IMG/VR virus record: IMGVR_UViG_3300043419_001188 | Location: 1 to 49,436 of that record | DNA length: 49,436 bases | Origin: a virus | Direction: 5' to 3' (one strand) | Shown: positions 15,927 through 24,334 of the stretch, piece after piece | How positions within the stretch are numbered: position 1 is the stretch's first letter | How the letters are laid out: each line of letters opens with the position of its first letter | The notes under the pieces: generated by a model | The model's database searches: none | The model's input: only the letters and a program-made list of their open reading frames with translations | What the model was told of the DNA's origin: nothing | Position numbers and translations under genes: made by a program

Positions 15927-18900
15927 CTATACGTTAACTTTTGAACCAATTGCTCTTGCTGCTATCTCTGGGACTTCTCTTAGCGCTTCTTTCTTAACTA
16001 GGTCTGCAACAGTATCTAGTTCCTTATCGCCTATTCTAATCTTAAAGAAGTTATTTGACGCAGGACTTTGAGCGTTAAATGACAACATCTCTTTAAATTC
16101 CTGCATAAAGCTCTTTTTATTTTCTGTCTTGGAATTTGTTAATTCTGTTGTTGTCATTTTATTTGTCGCAGTAAGTGTTTCTACGCTTGCCTGCATTCTT
16201 GTAGCTGTGCCGTTTGGTGAAAAATAATTAGAAATTGTTGTAATTGGCGAAGAAATAGCGCCTCCAAAAGAAGAAAGCGCTGTTTGCATCGCAGAAGAGA
16301 TACCTGTACCAATATTTCCAAGCATACCACCTAGATTTAGATTAGATAATGCGTTTAATCCGTTTGCAATAGCGCCACCGCTTTTTGCTAATATTACTTT
16401 ATCGTTTGGATCGCCACTAATTTTTTGTGTTGCGCCATTTGGCGCAGTAACGCTTACATTTGTACGACCGTTGTCTGCCAAGTTTTTAATATTATAATTT
16501 GTAGATAGTTTTGTTATTGAACTTGGAACAACCTCGGCATCATCTGCCTTTATTGTTTCATCTTGCATTACGGACTGTTCTGCTTCTGAGGCTTTTTTAC
16601 CAAGTGAACCAAGGACTGATGTTGCAAGCATTGCGCCCATCATCCAACCACCAGCAGATCCCATCATGGATTTAAAACTACTTGGCTTTGCAAGTCCTGG
16701 GCCTATCACTCCTCTCGCGTCAACTGATATGTTTTTAGCTGCATTTGCTGTCATACCAAGAGTCACATTTAATTGTTGTAGCTGCGCTGTTATTGCTTTA
16801 AGTTCCGCGCTCATTACTCCAAAAGATGCTGTAACTCTATTTACGCTATTCACTGCCGATGTTGCAAATCTATTCCATGCATAAACTGCTAAAGTAACTA
16901 ATCCGCCCAATCCTAGTGCCAAAGTACCAGTTGGACTCATGTGCTTGTTTAGGTAATTAACAACAGACGCAAGGCCAGAGAAGATATCTAAAATAGGGGT
17001 TAAGGCTATTTTCATATTATCTAATGCCGCTGCTAGCTTCTCTTGAGCTGATACGCTCTCTGCTCGTTTTTTAGCTAATTCTTCTTCGCTAGCGGCAGCT
17101 TGTTCAAGTTTCGCTTGGACATCGCCTAGATTTTCTGAAAGTTTATAGAATGATGCAGCTTTTGTTAAATCACCACCAAAAGGCTCTGCAAGTAATTGTT
17201 TAAAACCGCGATTTAGGTTTGCAAATTCAACGCCAGATTCTTTTGCTGCGCGTAATACTGTCATAATCCGCTCAGTTGGACTTTCAGCCATTGCCATCTC
17301 TTGAAGATTAATTGACATACCTCCAAGGGCAGCATTTAGCTTAGATGTCATCTCTGCTGCGCCTTCAAGTGTATTAAATTTATCCGAGAAGGATGCAAAA
17401 TCAGTTGCAGACATAACATTATTTGTTAGTTGCGCTAAGCCGTTTAATTCTTTAAATACCGCAACTGCCTCTTTTGCATAACCGGTTATTAGATTTATAC
17501 TCTGTTTAAATTCAGACGCATATTTAGCAACATTAACTCCTAATCCAAGAGCGTCTTTTGATAGCTGTTCAAATTGTTCACGGGCTGCCTGTATGGACAT
17601 TTTTGTTGTACCCATGAATATCTTTGTAACTTCACCATATTGTTCTTCGGATACTCCCAGTGCCTTAAATGCTGCTGCGCTTGAAGCTAATGCCAGTCTT
17701 TGCTTGTCTGTTAGATTATTAAAGTTACCGATTGTATTTGATAGGGCGGCATATGAATTACCTAATTCTTTTAAGGTAACTCCATATGCTGCAAGCTGTG
17801 GCATAGAGTTTTCGCGGATACCAAATACATCACCTTTTATGACACCAGGATTTGTTACAGCCCTATTAAAAGCTTCTCCCTGCCCGCCGGTCATCTTGTT
17901 TACGTCTGCGCCTATTTTATTAAACAGGAATGTACTTTTAACAACGCGTTCATCTAAAAAGTTAAATACACGGTTAATTGCACCTTCCCAATCTATAAAA
18001 GAATCTTTAAGCGCACCAACTGCGCCCTTGAGCATACTAAACCCGTCATGCGCCTTGCTAAAATTTAAACTTGATAATAATACAGAAGAAAATAAATTAG
18101 ACTTTGAAGATGCCATCGCCAAAGAATCAGCATACGCCGACATTCCTGCCGCCATATGTTTCGTTGCTCTACCTGATACTTCTGCATTTTCTTCAACGCT
18201 TTTTTGCGCTTCATTAAGAATCTTTAATTCTTCATTTGTGCGATTAATTTGCGTTGTAAGATTACCATATGCAGCTGCACGTGCTGCTACCGAAGAAACA
18301 ATTAAGTCTTTATCGGCTATAACTGCTTCCTGCGTTAGCTTAAGTTCTTTTAGGACTTTATTAAGCTGCTCTGCGCTTAATTTTTCATCATCCTTTACGC
18401 CTGCAACTCTTGCTGCATCTTGTAAGAGGGCTTTAATTGGTCCATCTGAAAGATTCTTAATTGCCGATCCGTTGTCAATTATGTTCTTTTTGATAATTTC
18501 AAGATATTTTGCTTGATTTTCTGCAAAATTAGCCGTGATTTTATCGTCCGTCATTAACTGCTTTGAATAATCCGCCAGCGCCCGCTTTGCGGCATCTAGG
18601 GCTGGTCCTGTTGCTTCGGAAACTTGCTTTATTAGGGTAAAATATTGCTTTGCTTCAACTTCATTTAGTTTAAAAAAACCACTTAGTGATTGTGCAAGTT
18701 CTGCTTGTAATTTTTTTTGATTTTGAACTTGCCCTTCTAATCTTGCTTTTGTTTCATCGTGTATTTTTTTCATTGCAGCAGAAAGAGTTGGCAATTCCTC
18801 TTTCAGCGTATTTATCTCCATAATTAAATTAAATTTGGCAGCATTAAATTCTTCACGGATTTGGTCAATTGTCTTACCGGCAGTAGCAATGTTATTTGCC

Positions 18901-18962
18901 GATACCTGTTTTTCCATCGCAGTAATTCTTGCCATAACTTCACTTATATTTGGATCCGCCAT
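15927..18962 (-). CDS. Tail tape measure protein
   Basis: 1011 residues, longest gene of the tail cluster after the 1052-residue one. Long coiled-coil and helical repeats fill the first 300 residues (MEKQVSANN..., many Lys/Glu/Ala heptads). Ala-rich helices follow, then hydrophobic segments near residues 665-700 (TLALGLGGLVTLAVYAW) and 745-790. This architecture, and the position downstream of the tube and gp26/gp51-like genes, are typical of tape measure proteins, which set tail length and are ejected with the DNA. T4 gp29 is shorter (590), so this tail should be longer. GAGGG precedes the ATG, with a terminator and a CTAATTAT element upstream. Confidence 0.75.
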   Translation of the reverse strand: MADPNISEVMARITAMEKQVSANNIATAGKTIDQIREEFNAAKFNLIMEINTLKEELPTLSAAMKKIHDETKARLEGQVQNQKKLQAELAQSLSGFFKLNEVEAKQYFTLIKQVSEATGPALDAAKRALADYSKQLMTDDKITANFAENQAKYLEIIKKNIIDNGSAIKNLSDGPIKALLQDAARVAGVKDDEKLSAEQLNKVLKELKLTQEAVIADKDLIVSSVAARAAAYGNLTTQINRTNEELKILNEAQKSVEENAEVSGRATKHMAAGMSAYADSLAMASSKSNLFSSVLLSSLNFSKAHDGFSMLKGAVGALKDSFIDWEGAINRVFNFLDERVVKSTFLFNKIGADVNKMTGGQGEAFNRAVTNPGVIKGDVFGIRENSMPQLAAYGVTLKELGNSYAALSNTIGNFNNLTDKQRLALASSAAAFKALGVSEEQYGEVTKIFMGTTKMSIQAAREQFEQLSKDALGLGVNVAKYASEFKQSINLITGYAKEAVAVFKELNGLAQLTNNVMSATDFASFSDKFNTLEGAAEMTSKLNAALGGMSINLQEMAMAESPTERIMTVLRAAKESGVEFANLNRGFKQLLAEPFGGDLTKAASFYKLSENLGDVQAKLEQAAASEEELAKKRAESVSAQEKLAAALDNMKIALTPILDIFSGLASVVNYLNKHMSPTGTLALGLGGLVTLAVYAWNRFATSAVNSVNRVTASFGVMSAELKAITAQLQQLNVTLGMTANAAKNISVDARGVIGPGLAKPSSFKSMMGSAGGWMMGAMLATSVLGSLGKKASEAEQSVMQDETIKADDAEVVPSSITKLSTNYNIKNLADNGRTNVSVTAPNGATQKISGDPNDKVILAKSGGAIANGLNALSNLNLGGMLGNIGTGISSAMQTALSSFGGAISSPITTISNYFSPNGTATRMQASVETLTATNKMTTTELTNSKTENKKSFMQEFKEMLSFNAQSPASNNFFKIRIGDKELDTVADLVKKEALREVPEIAARAIGSKVNV

Positions 18963-18980
18963 GTATTTCCCTCAATATCT

Positions 18981-18988
18981 ATAATTAG
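18981..18988 (-). promoter_or_regulatory. CTAATTAT element before tape measure gene
   Basis: Variant of the recurrent CTAWTTAT octamer, 18 bases before the ATG and just after the terminator at 19001-19021. Possible late promoter core. Confidence 0.4.
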
Positions 18989-19000
18989 GAACCAAATAAA

Positions 19001-19021
19001 AAACGGGCGTTAAACCCGTTT
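19001..19021 (-). terminator. Hairpin terminator before tape measure gene
   Basis: AAACGGG/CCCGTTT stem (7 bp), seven-base loop, then TTTTTATTTGG on the minus strand. It follows the gp51-like stop by one base. The stem is symmetric, but only minus-strand genes are nearby. Confidence 0.75.
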
Positions 19022-19022
19022 T

Positions 19023-19226
19023 CTATTTCCTATTTGCTTCGTTTTCTTCTTTAATTTGTTTTGAGAGACGCTCTACAAACCATTTCCTTAAGCCTATTGG
19101 GAGATTGTATATTTCTATAAAAGACCACATTCCATGATACTTGAGGTCAAACATTTGATTATACACAGACTCCATATAATCATCACTTAGGCCAAAAAAA
19201 TTCCTGTGTAAAAGGAACCTCCACAT
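19023..19226 (-). CDS. 51: gp51-like tail assembly protein, probably frameshift-expressed
   Basis: 67 codons from the first ATG. The conserved-looking part (WSFIEIYNLPIGLRKWFVER) resembles T4 gp51-type baseplate hub assembly proteins. It overlaps the 3' end of the gp26-like gene in the +1 frame. Neither the ATG at 19226 nor internal Met codons has an SD, unlike almost every other gene here. A run of seven T lies in the overlap, in codons EFF of the upstream frame. A +1 or -2 shift there would give a fusion of about 348 residues containing the last 56 of this frame. The tape measure gene follows, the position of lambda G/GT-type chaperones. Confidence 0.6.
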   Translation of the reverse strand: MWRFLLHRNFFGLSDDYMESVYNQMFDLKYHGMWSFIEIYNLPIGLRKWFVERLSKQIKEENEANRK

Positions 19227-20070
19227 CTTGAACCGTTAAGCACAGTTCACAAGCAAATTTATGTTTAATTTTGATATCTGGTATTAACTCTTGGTATTTC
19301 TTTCTTAGATGCTTTGCGTCGGCTGCTGGCATTGCGCCGATACCTTTTTCTACTATGTCTTTATCTGCAACGCCGTTTATTGATTTAACTATAATCTGTA
19401 ATTGCTGCGTGCCTGTTATGTCTTCAATTGTAGAGTTTCTTTTTTTCTCTTCTGCCATTTTAAGCAATGCAATTTCATCTTCGCCATTTAGAATCTTGCA
19501 CTCAACAATCCATGCAGTCTTTGGCAGTTTTAGCAGGATATTGCCATTTGGTAATATTGCTGAGTCTTCTGAGCCTTCTAATGCAGTTATACCTTTATTT
19601 ACTACCGCATCATTTAAATCTACGCGTCTATTGTTTTTAGTGCCGCATTCGCTACAAAGAACTGAGACATCATAACTTTGGCCGTAACCAGTTATTCTTG
19701 CTGCGATAACAATTGCATTTTTATCGCCAACAAGCAGGGTATGAACAGGTATACTTTTATTTACAATTATTGACTCAATGAATTTATCAATAACAATGCC
19801 TTTTTTTATAAACGAACGATTGGTTAAAATATCTTCGTCTTTTGCAGTCATCTGCCTAATTTCAATTGTTTTTTGATTATGCAGAGGGTGATTTTCTGGG
19901 TAGAATCTACCTTCTGATGGCAGATCAACTACTTCAATCGGAGTAACGAAATTTAACTTATCGTAGTTTTGTGCAACGGCTGCTATGCTATTTTGCGCTA
20001 CTACCGCTGCTGTTTCTTGACCTGCTCCACTCTTTAATTGCTCTAATTTTTCCTCTAATGCGCTTTTCAT
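19183..20070 (-). CDS. 26: gp26-like baseplate hub/assembly protein
   Basis: 295 residues of the T4_baseplate (gp26-like) family. The diagnostic stretch is DLPSEGRFYPENHPL (49-63), then IEIRQMTAKDEDIL (69-82). Cys pairs C139/C142 and C274/C277 could form one zinc site. T4 gp26 is needed for hub assembly, but it is not seen in the finished baseplate as far as I recall, which would fit a chaperone. The N-terminal 35 residues are Ala/Gln-rich. The 3' end overlaps the gp51-like frame at a run of seven T. The next gene upstream is the second tube protein, 12 bases away. Confidence 0.75.
   Translation of the reverse strand: MKSALEEKLEQLKSGAGQETAAVVAQNSIAAVAQNYDKLNFVTPIEVVDLPSEGRFYPENHPLHNQKTIEIRQMTAKDEDILTNRSFIKKGIVIDKFIESIIVNKSIPVHTLLVGDKNAIVIAARITGYGQSYDVSVLCSECGTKNNRRVDLNDAVVNKGITALEGSEDSAILPNGNILLKLPKTAWIVECKILNGEDEIALLKMAEEKKRNSTIEDITGTQQLQIIVKSINGVADKDIVEKGIGAMPAADAKHLRKKYQELIPDIKIKHKFACELCLTVQDVEVPFTQEFFWPK
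19194..19200 (-). other. Candidate programmed frameshift site (T7 run)
   Basis: Minus strand reads GGAATTTTTTTGGCC. The zero frame is GAA TTT TTT TGG CCT AAG TGA. A +1 shift (or -2) on the run enters the gp51-like frame (TTT TTT GGC CTA). A -1 shift meets TAA within three codons. Confidence 0.5.
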
Positions 20071-20081
20071 TTATATTCTTT

Positions 20082-20624
20082 CTATTGGGTTAGTGTTGCC
20101 CAATCATATGCTATTGTCATTTCAATTACTACAGGTGCATCGGACGAGTAATCTAGTGTATCATACTTTATATCCGTTATTAGTGCATTTTTCAAAGACC
20201 AAATTTCTTGCTTTGGCTCGGTTTTATCGCCACTACCAGACCCAAGCTGAATTATATTTAAACCTGTCAATTTATATCTATCTTTGAAGTGATAAGTGGA
20301 AACTATTTCATTTCCTGTGTCTTCGCTATATGGTGGCTTGTATCCAAAGCCAGTTAACATAGAATGTACATTTGTTGCCACACCTTTTTCTATAACATCA
20401 TATAGCGATAAGCGGATAGGATTCCAGCTTATACGCGTTGGAAATTTAAATTCATGGCTATAAAGATACTTATAGCTTGTTGTTTTAACTGTGTATGATG
20501 GCTTATCTACGGACTTAGCGAAAAATACTTTATTATCGCCTTGGCCCTTTAAAAGCTCACCCTTAAATTCAACTTTCCATTTATGTTTTTGAGAAATGTC
20601 TGGACTGCTTGACCAAAATGACAA
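20082..20624 (-). CDS. Second tail tube-like protein (tube paralogue)
   Basis: 180 residues. It begins MSFWSS and ends with a DWA-type strand, as does the adjacent 173-residue tube protein. The two also align across KVEFKG/KVKFKG and the SLKNALIT/TLNNAFIT region, so they are paralogues. One is likely the main tube and the other a minor tube-like part such as an initiator. This copy is the better candidate for the minor role: it starts with TTG at 20624, and its start codon and part of its SD (AGGAG) lie in the 3' arm of a long hairpin (20623-20668). It is followed by the gp26-like gene. Confidence 0.75.
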   Translation of the reverse strand: MSFWSSSPDISQKHKWKVEFKGELLKGQGDNKVFFAKSVDKPSYTVKTTSYKYLYSHEFKFPTRISWNPIRLSLYDVIEKGVATNVHSMLTGFGYKPPYSEDTGNEIVSTYHFKDRYKLTGLNIIQLGSGSGDKTEPKQEIWSLKNALITDIKYDTLDYSSDAPVVIEMTIAYDWATLTQ

Positions 20625-20668
20625 AGCCGCGACTCCTATAGTTTTATACTATAAATAGTCGCGGCTTT
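20623..20668 (-). promoter_or_regulatory. Hairpin covering the start of the second tube gene
   Basis: A perfect 11-base-pair stem (AAAGCCGCGAC/GTCGCGGCTTT) with a 24-base loop, in which TATAG/CTATA can pair further. The 3' arm includes the first two bases of the TTG start and the last G of the SD. The loop contains CTATTTAT. It could attenuate transcription, hide the ribosome site, or both. Confidence 0.65.
20651..20658 (-). promoter_or_regulatory. CTATTTAT element before second tube gene
   Basis: Sense-strand CTATTTAT, 26 bases before the TTG start, within the hairpin region at 20623-20668. Member of the recurrent CTAWTTAT set. Confidence 0.4.
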
Positions 20669-20687
20669 ATTTATTTAAAGGCTTTTA

Positions 20688-21209
20688 TTATTCGTATGAA
20701 GCCCAGTCGTACTTTAATGTAAATTCTGCTGTCGCAAAACCTTCCTGTCCGTAGTCAAATCCAGTTAAACCTGCAGTTGTAATAAAAGCATTGTTTAATG
20801 TATATGTTTCTGCTGTAGTGCCATCTGTTTTTAGTGGTTCAACTTTAACGGTTGTTATAATTGCTCCATTTTTAGAGATAGTACTAAAACCTGTTCCGGC
20901 TGCTGCATTTACGTTATTTGGAAGGATAAATCCGGCTGCTGTAAGGTATTTATATGCTTGTGAGGCCATATTTTCATTTTTGTCAACACCATCAATAAAT
21001 TTAATCTTGATGTCGTTCCATGTGACTTTACCTGGATAGTTAAAACTCTTATCAAGAAAGTCAATTTTTGTATTTCCACTAACTGTATAAATTGGACGCT
21101 CTGCTGATTGTGCAAGATAAACAGGTGCTTCTGCGCCGGCTCCTTTAAATTTTACCTTGAATCTAAATTGGCGCTTTGGGTCTAGGCTTGGGCTACTCCA
21201 AAAACTCAT
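20688..21209 (-). CDS. 19: Tail tube protein, gp19-like
   Basis: 173 residues, mostly beta, N-terminus MSFWSSPSLDPKRQFRFKV and C-terminus ending in YDWASYE. Length and position right after the sheath gene match T4 gp19 (163), which polymerises into the hexameric-ring tube inside the sheath. AGGAG lies before an ATG, unlike the TTG-started paralogue next to it, so this is likely the abundant tube subunit. It follows the sheath gene by 18 bases. Confidence 0.8.
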   Translation of the reverse strand: MSFWSSPSLDPKRQFRFKVKFKGAGAEAPVYLAQSAERPIYTVSGNTKIDFLDKSFNYPGKVTWNDIKIKFIDGVDKNENMASQAYKYLTAAGFILPNNVNAAAGTGFSTISKNGAIITTVKVEPLKTDGTTAETYTLNNAFITTAGLTGFDYGQEGFATAEFTLKYDWASYE

Positions 21210-21227
21210 TTTTTATTCTCCTATGAA

Positions 21228-23750
21228 TTATTCTGTAAATACTGCGCCAGAGTTTGTAACAATTAAGTCAATTGCGATAAATTCAATTGCGCGGGTTGGC
21301 TTTAAGTAAATCTTGCAATACATTGTGTTACGATCAACTAAGTCAGCAGTTGTTGTTTTTTCATCTAATACAACCTTTGCTTCTTCTAGGCCGTAGTTAA
21401 CTTTAATGTTTGCTAGGAATGGATTTACGGCATCCTTGAAGTTATCCCATGTATCTTTTACGTTTGGCTCAAAGATAACATTTACGGCTGCTCTTGAAAC
21501 TTCTTTCTTTACGTGGTTAACTAGACGACGAACATTTACGCGATCAAGTGCGCTTGGTGTACGTTGTAATGTTTTTTGACCGAAGATAACAACTCCGCCT
21601 GCACCTGGGAATGTTGCAATTGGATTAATGTTGTTTTCATATAGTCTGTCGCGTTGTGCGCTTGTTAATGCAATTGACGCCTTTGAGACAGCTAAACCCG
21701 ATGTGCCGTCGCTTAATCCACCGCGGCTAAATCCTGCTGGTGCAAACCAAACTGCGCTGCGTGCATCGTTACCGCCAAAGGCACCTAGTGCAGCAATTGA
21801 TGCTGGCATATAGATACCGGCTGATGGTACGAATACAGCTGGGAAGTATGCTGCGCCGTAGCTGTTGTTATAATTTTCAATTGATGAAATCGCTTGCTCA
21901 ACACTTGGAACAGCAGGAGAACCACCGTTTTCATAATCAAACTTATAATCGTTTGCAAGATCAATTACTGCTAATGCATCACCGCGAGCTTTGCAGATTT
22001 GTAGCATCTTTGCTTGTAGAGTTGCATTTTTAACGTTTGGTACGCAAAGTGTATTAAAATCAACAACTTCTGCTGGGGCGATGATATCAAGTGCGCGATT
22101 TACGATTTCTGTTGCAAAAGTATTATCGGTTCCCAGATGAGCGCTATCATTATTGATGATTGGTTCTCTTTGTGTAACATCTAAACCATCAAATCCACCC
22201 ATAAGCGGAACGTCAAATCCTTTGATTAGGCCATATTTGGTATAGTCATTTGCTGCTAATGTTGTTTCGTATGTAAATTTAGTAATCTTTGAGTAGTCTG
22301 CCTGAGAAGTAACGTCTGTATTATCTGACTTCTTTGCTTTATAATAGCCAAGACTAAAGTTTGCAGTAGAGGCATCTTGTGCTAGAGCCAATGATCTGCG
22401 GGCAGTAAAATCAACTAGATCTGCATTTGTTGATGGATCCGATAATAAACCTACATTTTTTGTCTTTGCAGAATTTATAGTTACTTCGCCTTTTAATGGA
22501 AGCGCTGGAATTTGGGTTGTTGTATTTACTATTCCAACTACTGTTTTGAATTTTGGAATCTGGAAGCCGTATGGGTATGCAGAAGGTTGTGCAGAGTTTG
22601 CTGCCATTTCTACTCTTACAAACTTAGAAACGTTTGCATATTCTCCTTCCTCTGTATAAACGCCATTTACTACATCCCATTTTCTATGCATTGTTCCAAT
22701 TCTTTTTGCAACATAATTTGAAGAATTGACGTTTAGACTGCAGTTTTCAAATTTTTCATAAACAACTTCGTCTGTTCCTTCAAATAATGCACGAACAACT
22801 ACGCTAAATGTTGCATATGGATCAACTTGCGGGAAGCTGGCTGGCTTGATGTCTTCAATTGAGATTTTTAGATCTCGTGAATCGTTTGCACCGCCTTCTA
22901 GACCAACAAGCTTAAATAGTGGTACTGGTGAGGTTCCATCTGAGATGATGTATGGTGTTTCTGCGTTTTTAACTTCAAATTCATAGTTTGAAGCATCTGC
23001 TTCTAGTTCAACTAGTGAAACATATTTGTCTGTTACGTCAACAATTGACTTTTCAAAGGTTTCACCAAGGAAATAGTGTTCTGTGCCTAGAGCAGTTGGG
23101 TTTGTATTTAGTACGCTTCTTAGTGTCTCTACACTTACAGGATATTCTTTTGCTTCTCCTGTTCCTACTTTTATACTAATCTTAAAGGTCTTATCGCCTG
23201 TGGTAAGCTGGCGAGAACTTTTACCGTTGGACGCATTAGCTAATTTAACTAATGCGCCGCTAGCGTAGATAACACCTACTAGTGTTCCAACTCCACCGGC
23301 TTCCGTTGAGTTGTTGGTTGCTTCTTTATCGTGGATGATGATGCCAATAGCACCTGCTTCTGAGCCATCGGTTGTGTCTGCTGCTTTTGCTTGAGTAATT
23401 TTCCAACCTGGCTTCAGTGAACCAACAGCTGGAATACCACCAACGCGAACAACTGTTACTGGATCATTATTTTTTAGGTATGCTTGTGCTGCATATGTTG
23501 CAAAGGTAGGCGCAGTTGGAACGCCAGTACGCCAAACATCGGCTAGACCAACAATACCATTTGATGCAGGTCCGAATACAGTTTCAAGTTGTGGAATACT
23601 TGTAACAGTAAATGGTTGCATTAGTGGTCCACGACGAGTGCGACCAATTACGAGTGGACCTAATTTTGGTGGCACAACCGGTAATACGCTATTATCTATT
23701 TCGTTAACTTGTACTCCGGGCGATACAAATCTAAAGTTTTCAACTGCCAT
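21228..23750 (-). CDS. 18: Contractile tail sheath protein, gp18-like
   Basis: 840 residues. The N-terminus (FVSPGVQVNEIDNS) is typical of sheath proteins, as is the C-terminal region (about 660-830) with INPIATFPGAGGVVIFGQKT and VRRLVNHVKKEVSRA. These two ends form the conserved core that wraps the tube; the middle 400 residues are variable insertion domains facing outward. It is longer than T4 gp18 (659). CAAGGAG precedes the ATG. A CTAATTAT element and a TATAAATT stretch lie in the 84-base space upstream, where transcription could start. Confidence 0.92.
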   Translation of the reverse strand: MAVENFRFVSPGVQVNEIDNSVLPVVPPKLGPLVIGRTRRGPLMQPFTVTSIPQLETVFGPASNGIVGLADVWRTGVPTAPTFATYAAQAYLKNNDPVTVVRVGGIPAVGSLKPGWKITQAKAADTTDGSEAGAIGIIIHDKEATNNSTEAGGVGTLVGVIYASGALVKLANASNGKSSRQLTTGDKTFKISIKVGTGEAKEYPVSVETLRSVLNTNPTALGTEHYFLGETFEKSIVDVTDKYVSLVELEADASNYEFEVKNAETPYIISDGTSPVPLFKLVGLEGGANDSRDLKISIEDIKPASFPQVDPYATFSVVVRALFEGTDEVVYEKFENCSLNVNSSNYVAKRIGTMHRKWDVVNGVYTEEGEYANVSKFVRVEMAANSAQPSAYPYGFQIPKFKTVVGIVNTTTQIPALPLKGEVTINSAKTKNVGLLSDPSTNADLVDFTARRSLALAQDASTANFSLGYYKAKKSDNTDVTSQADYSKITKFTYETTLAANDYTKYGLIKGFDVPLMGGFDGLDVTQREPIINNDSAHLGTDNTFATEIVNRALDIIAPAEVVDFNTLCVPNVKNATLQAKMLQICKARGDALAVIDLANDYKFDYENGGSPAVPSVEQAISSIENYNNSYGAAYFPAVFVPSAGIYMPASIAALGAFGGNDARSAVWFAPAGFSRGGLSDGTSGLAVSKASIALTSAQRDRLYENNINPIATFPGAGGVVIFGQKTLQRTPSALDRVNVRRLVNHVKKEVSRAAVNVIFEPNVKDTWDNFKDAVNPFLANIKVNYGLEEAKVVLDEKTTTADLVDRNTMYCKIYLKPTRAIEFIAIDLIVTNSGAVFTE

Positions 23751-23802
23751 TTAGTGATTTCTCCTTGGTCTATTATTCTGCCTATAACAGCACAAATTTA
23801 TA

Positions 23803-23810
23803 ATAATTAG
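23803..23810 (-). promoter_or_regulatory. CTAATTAT element before sheath gene
   Basis: Variant of the recurrent octamer, 52 bases before the ATG. TATAAATT (7 of 8 to the T4 late promoter) follows on the sense strand. Confidence 0.35.
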
Positions 23811-23834
23811 TGTATATATTACTGAAAATCTATT

Positions 23835-24329
23835 TTATTTTGCATTAAACAGACCATCACGTGCCTTTATGCATTTTGCGGCTATTTCCATGCGTTGTGT
23901 GTTACTTCCAAATAGCTGCTTTGGCTCGTTTAATGTTATAATTTCAAAATAATTCTCTCCATAAAATAGAAAATCTCCAACTCGTACATATAGATCCTGA
24001 TCTTCTACTAATCTGCGTTTATGGAAATGTACTGTTATACTTGGACGACGATCAATACCAAAGTTATTTGTTACAGTTGTAAAACCCTCCCAATCAACAA
24101 GAGCATTTACCTTAATTGGTGGTAAAAATGTCTTATTTATAGCTTCACCATAAAGTGGATGAAAGTTTGTATGTTCAAGTGAAATTGCATAATATAGAAC
24201 AGTTTGACCAATAACACGCTCTATTACTTCATCGTTTATCTGCTTTACAAGATCGCGCTCTTTTTGACCAGTAAATAGCTGTGGAGGTGGTGCCTCTGGC
24301 TGTTCCCATTTATTTTTCTTTTTAGCCAT
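23835..24329 (-). CDS. Neck/head-tail connector protein, gp14-like candidate
   Basis: 164 residues. The N-terminus is Lys/Pro-rich and flexible; the remainder looks beta-rich. The segment DLYVRVGDFLFYGENYFEI (about 117-135) resembles strand patterns of neck proteins such as T4 gp14, from memory. It lies between the 427-residue neck candidate and the sheath, where T4 has 13-14-15. A tail terminator (gp15/gp3) is an alternative. Five bases separate it from the upstream gene. Confidence 0.5.
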   Translation of the reverse strand: MAKKKNKWEQPEAPPPQLFTGQKERDLVKQINDEVIERVIGQTVLYYAISLEHTNFHPLYGEAINKTFLPPIKVNALVDWEGFTTVTNNFGIDRRPSITVHFHKRRLVEDQDLYVRVGDFLFYGENYFEIITLNEPKQLFGSNTQRMEIAAKCIKARDGLFNAK

Positions 24330-24334
24330 TTATT

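Noticed and set aside
17593-18516. Long open frame (307 codons) on the plus strand inside the tape measure gene
   Set aside because: It lies wholly antisense to a clear long gene with coiled coils, its translation is Ser/Leu/Ala-rich without domains, and no SD or promoter serves it. All other plus-strand frames (for example 33559-33948, 34208-34792, 43480-43941) are of the same kind.
19183-19226. Classical -1 frameshift at the gp26/gp51 overlap
   Set aside because: The T run would permit a -1 slip, but that frame reads TAA within three codons. Only +1 or -2 reaches the gp51-like frame.
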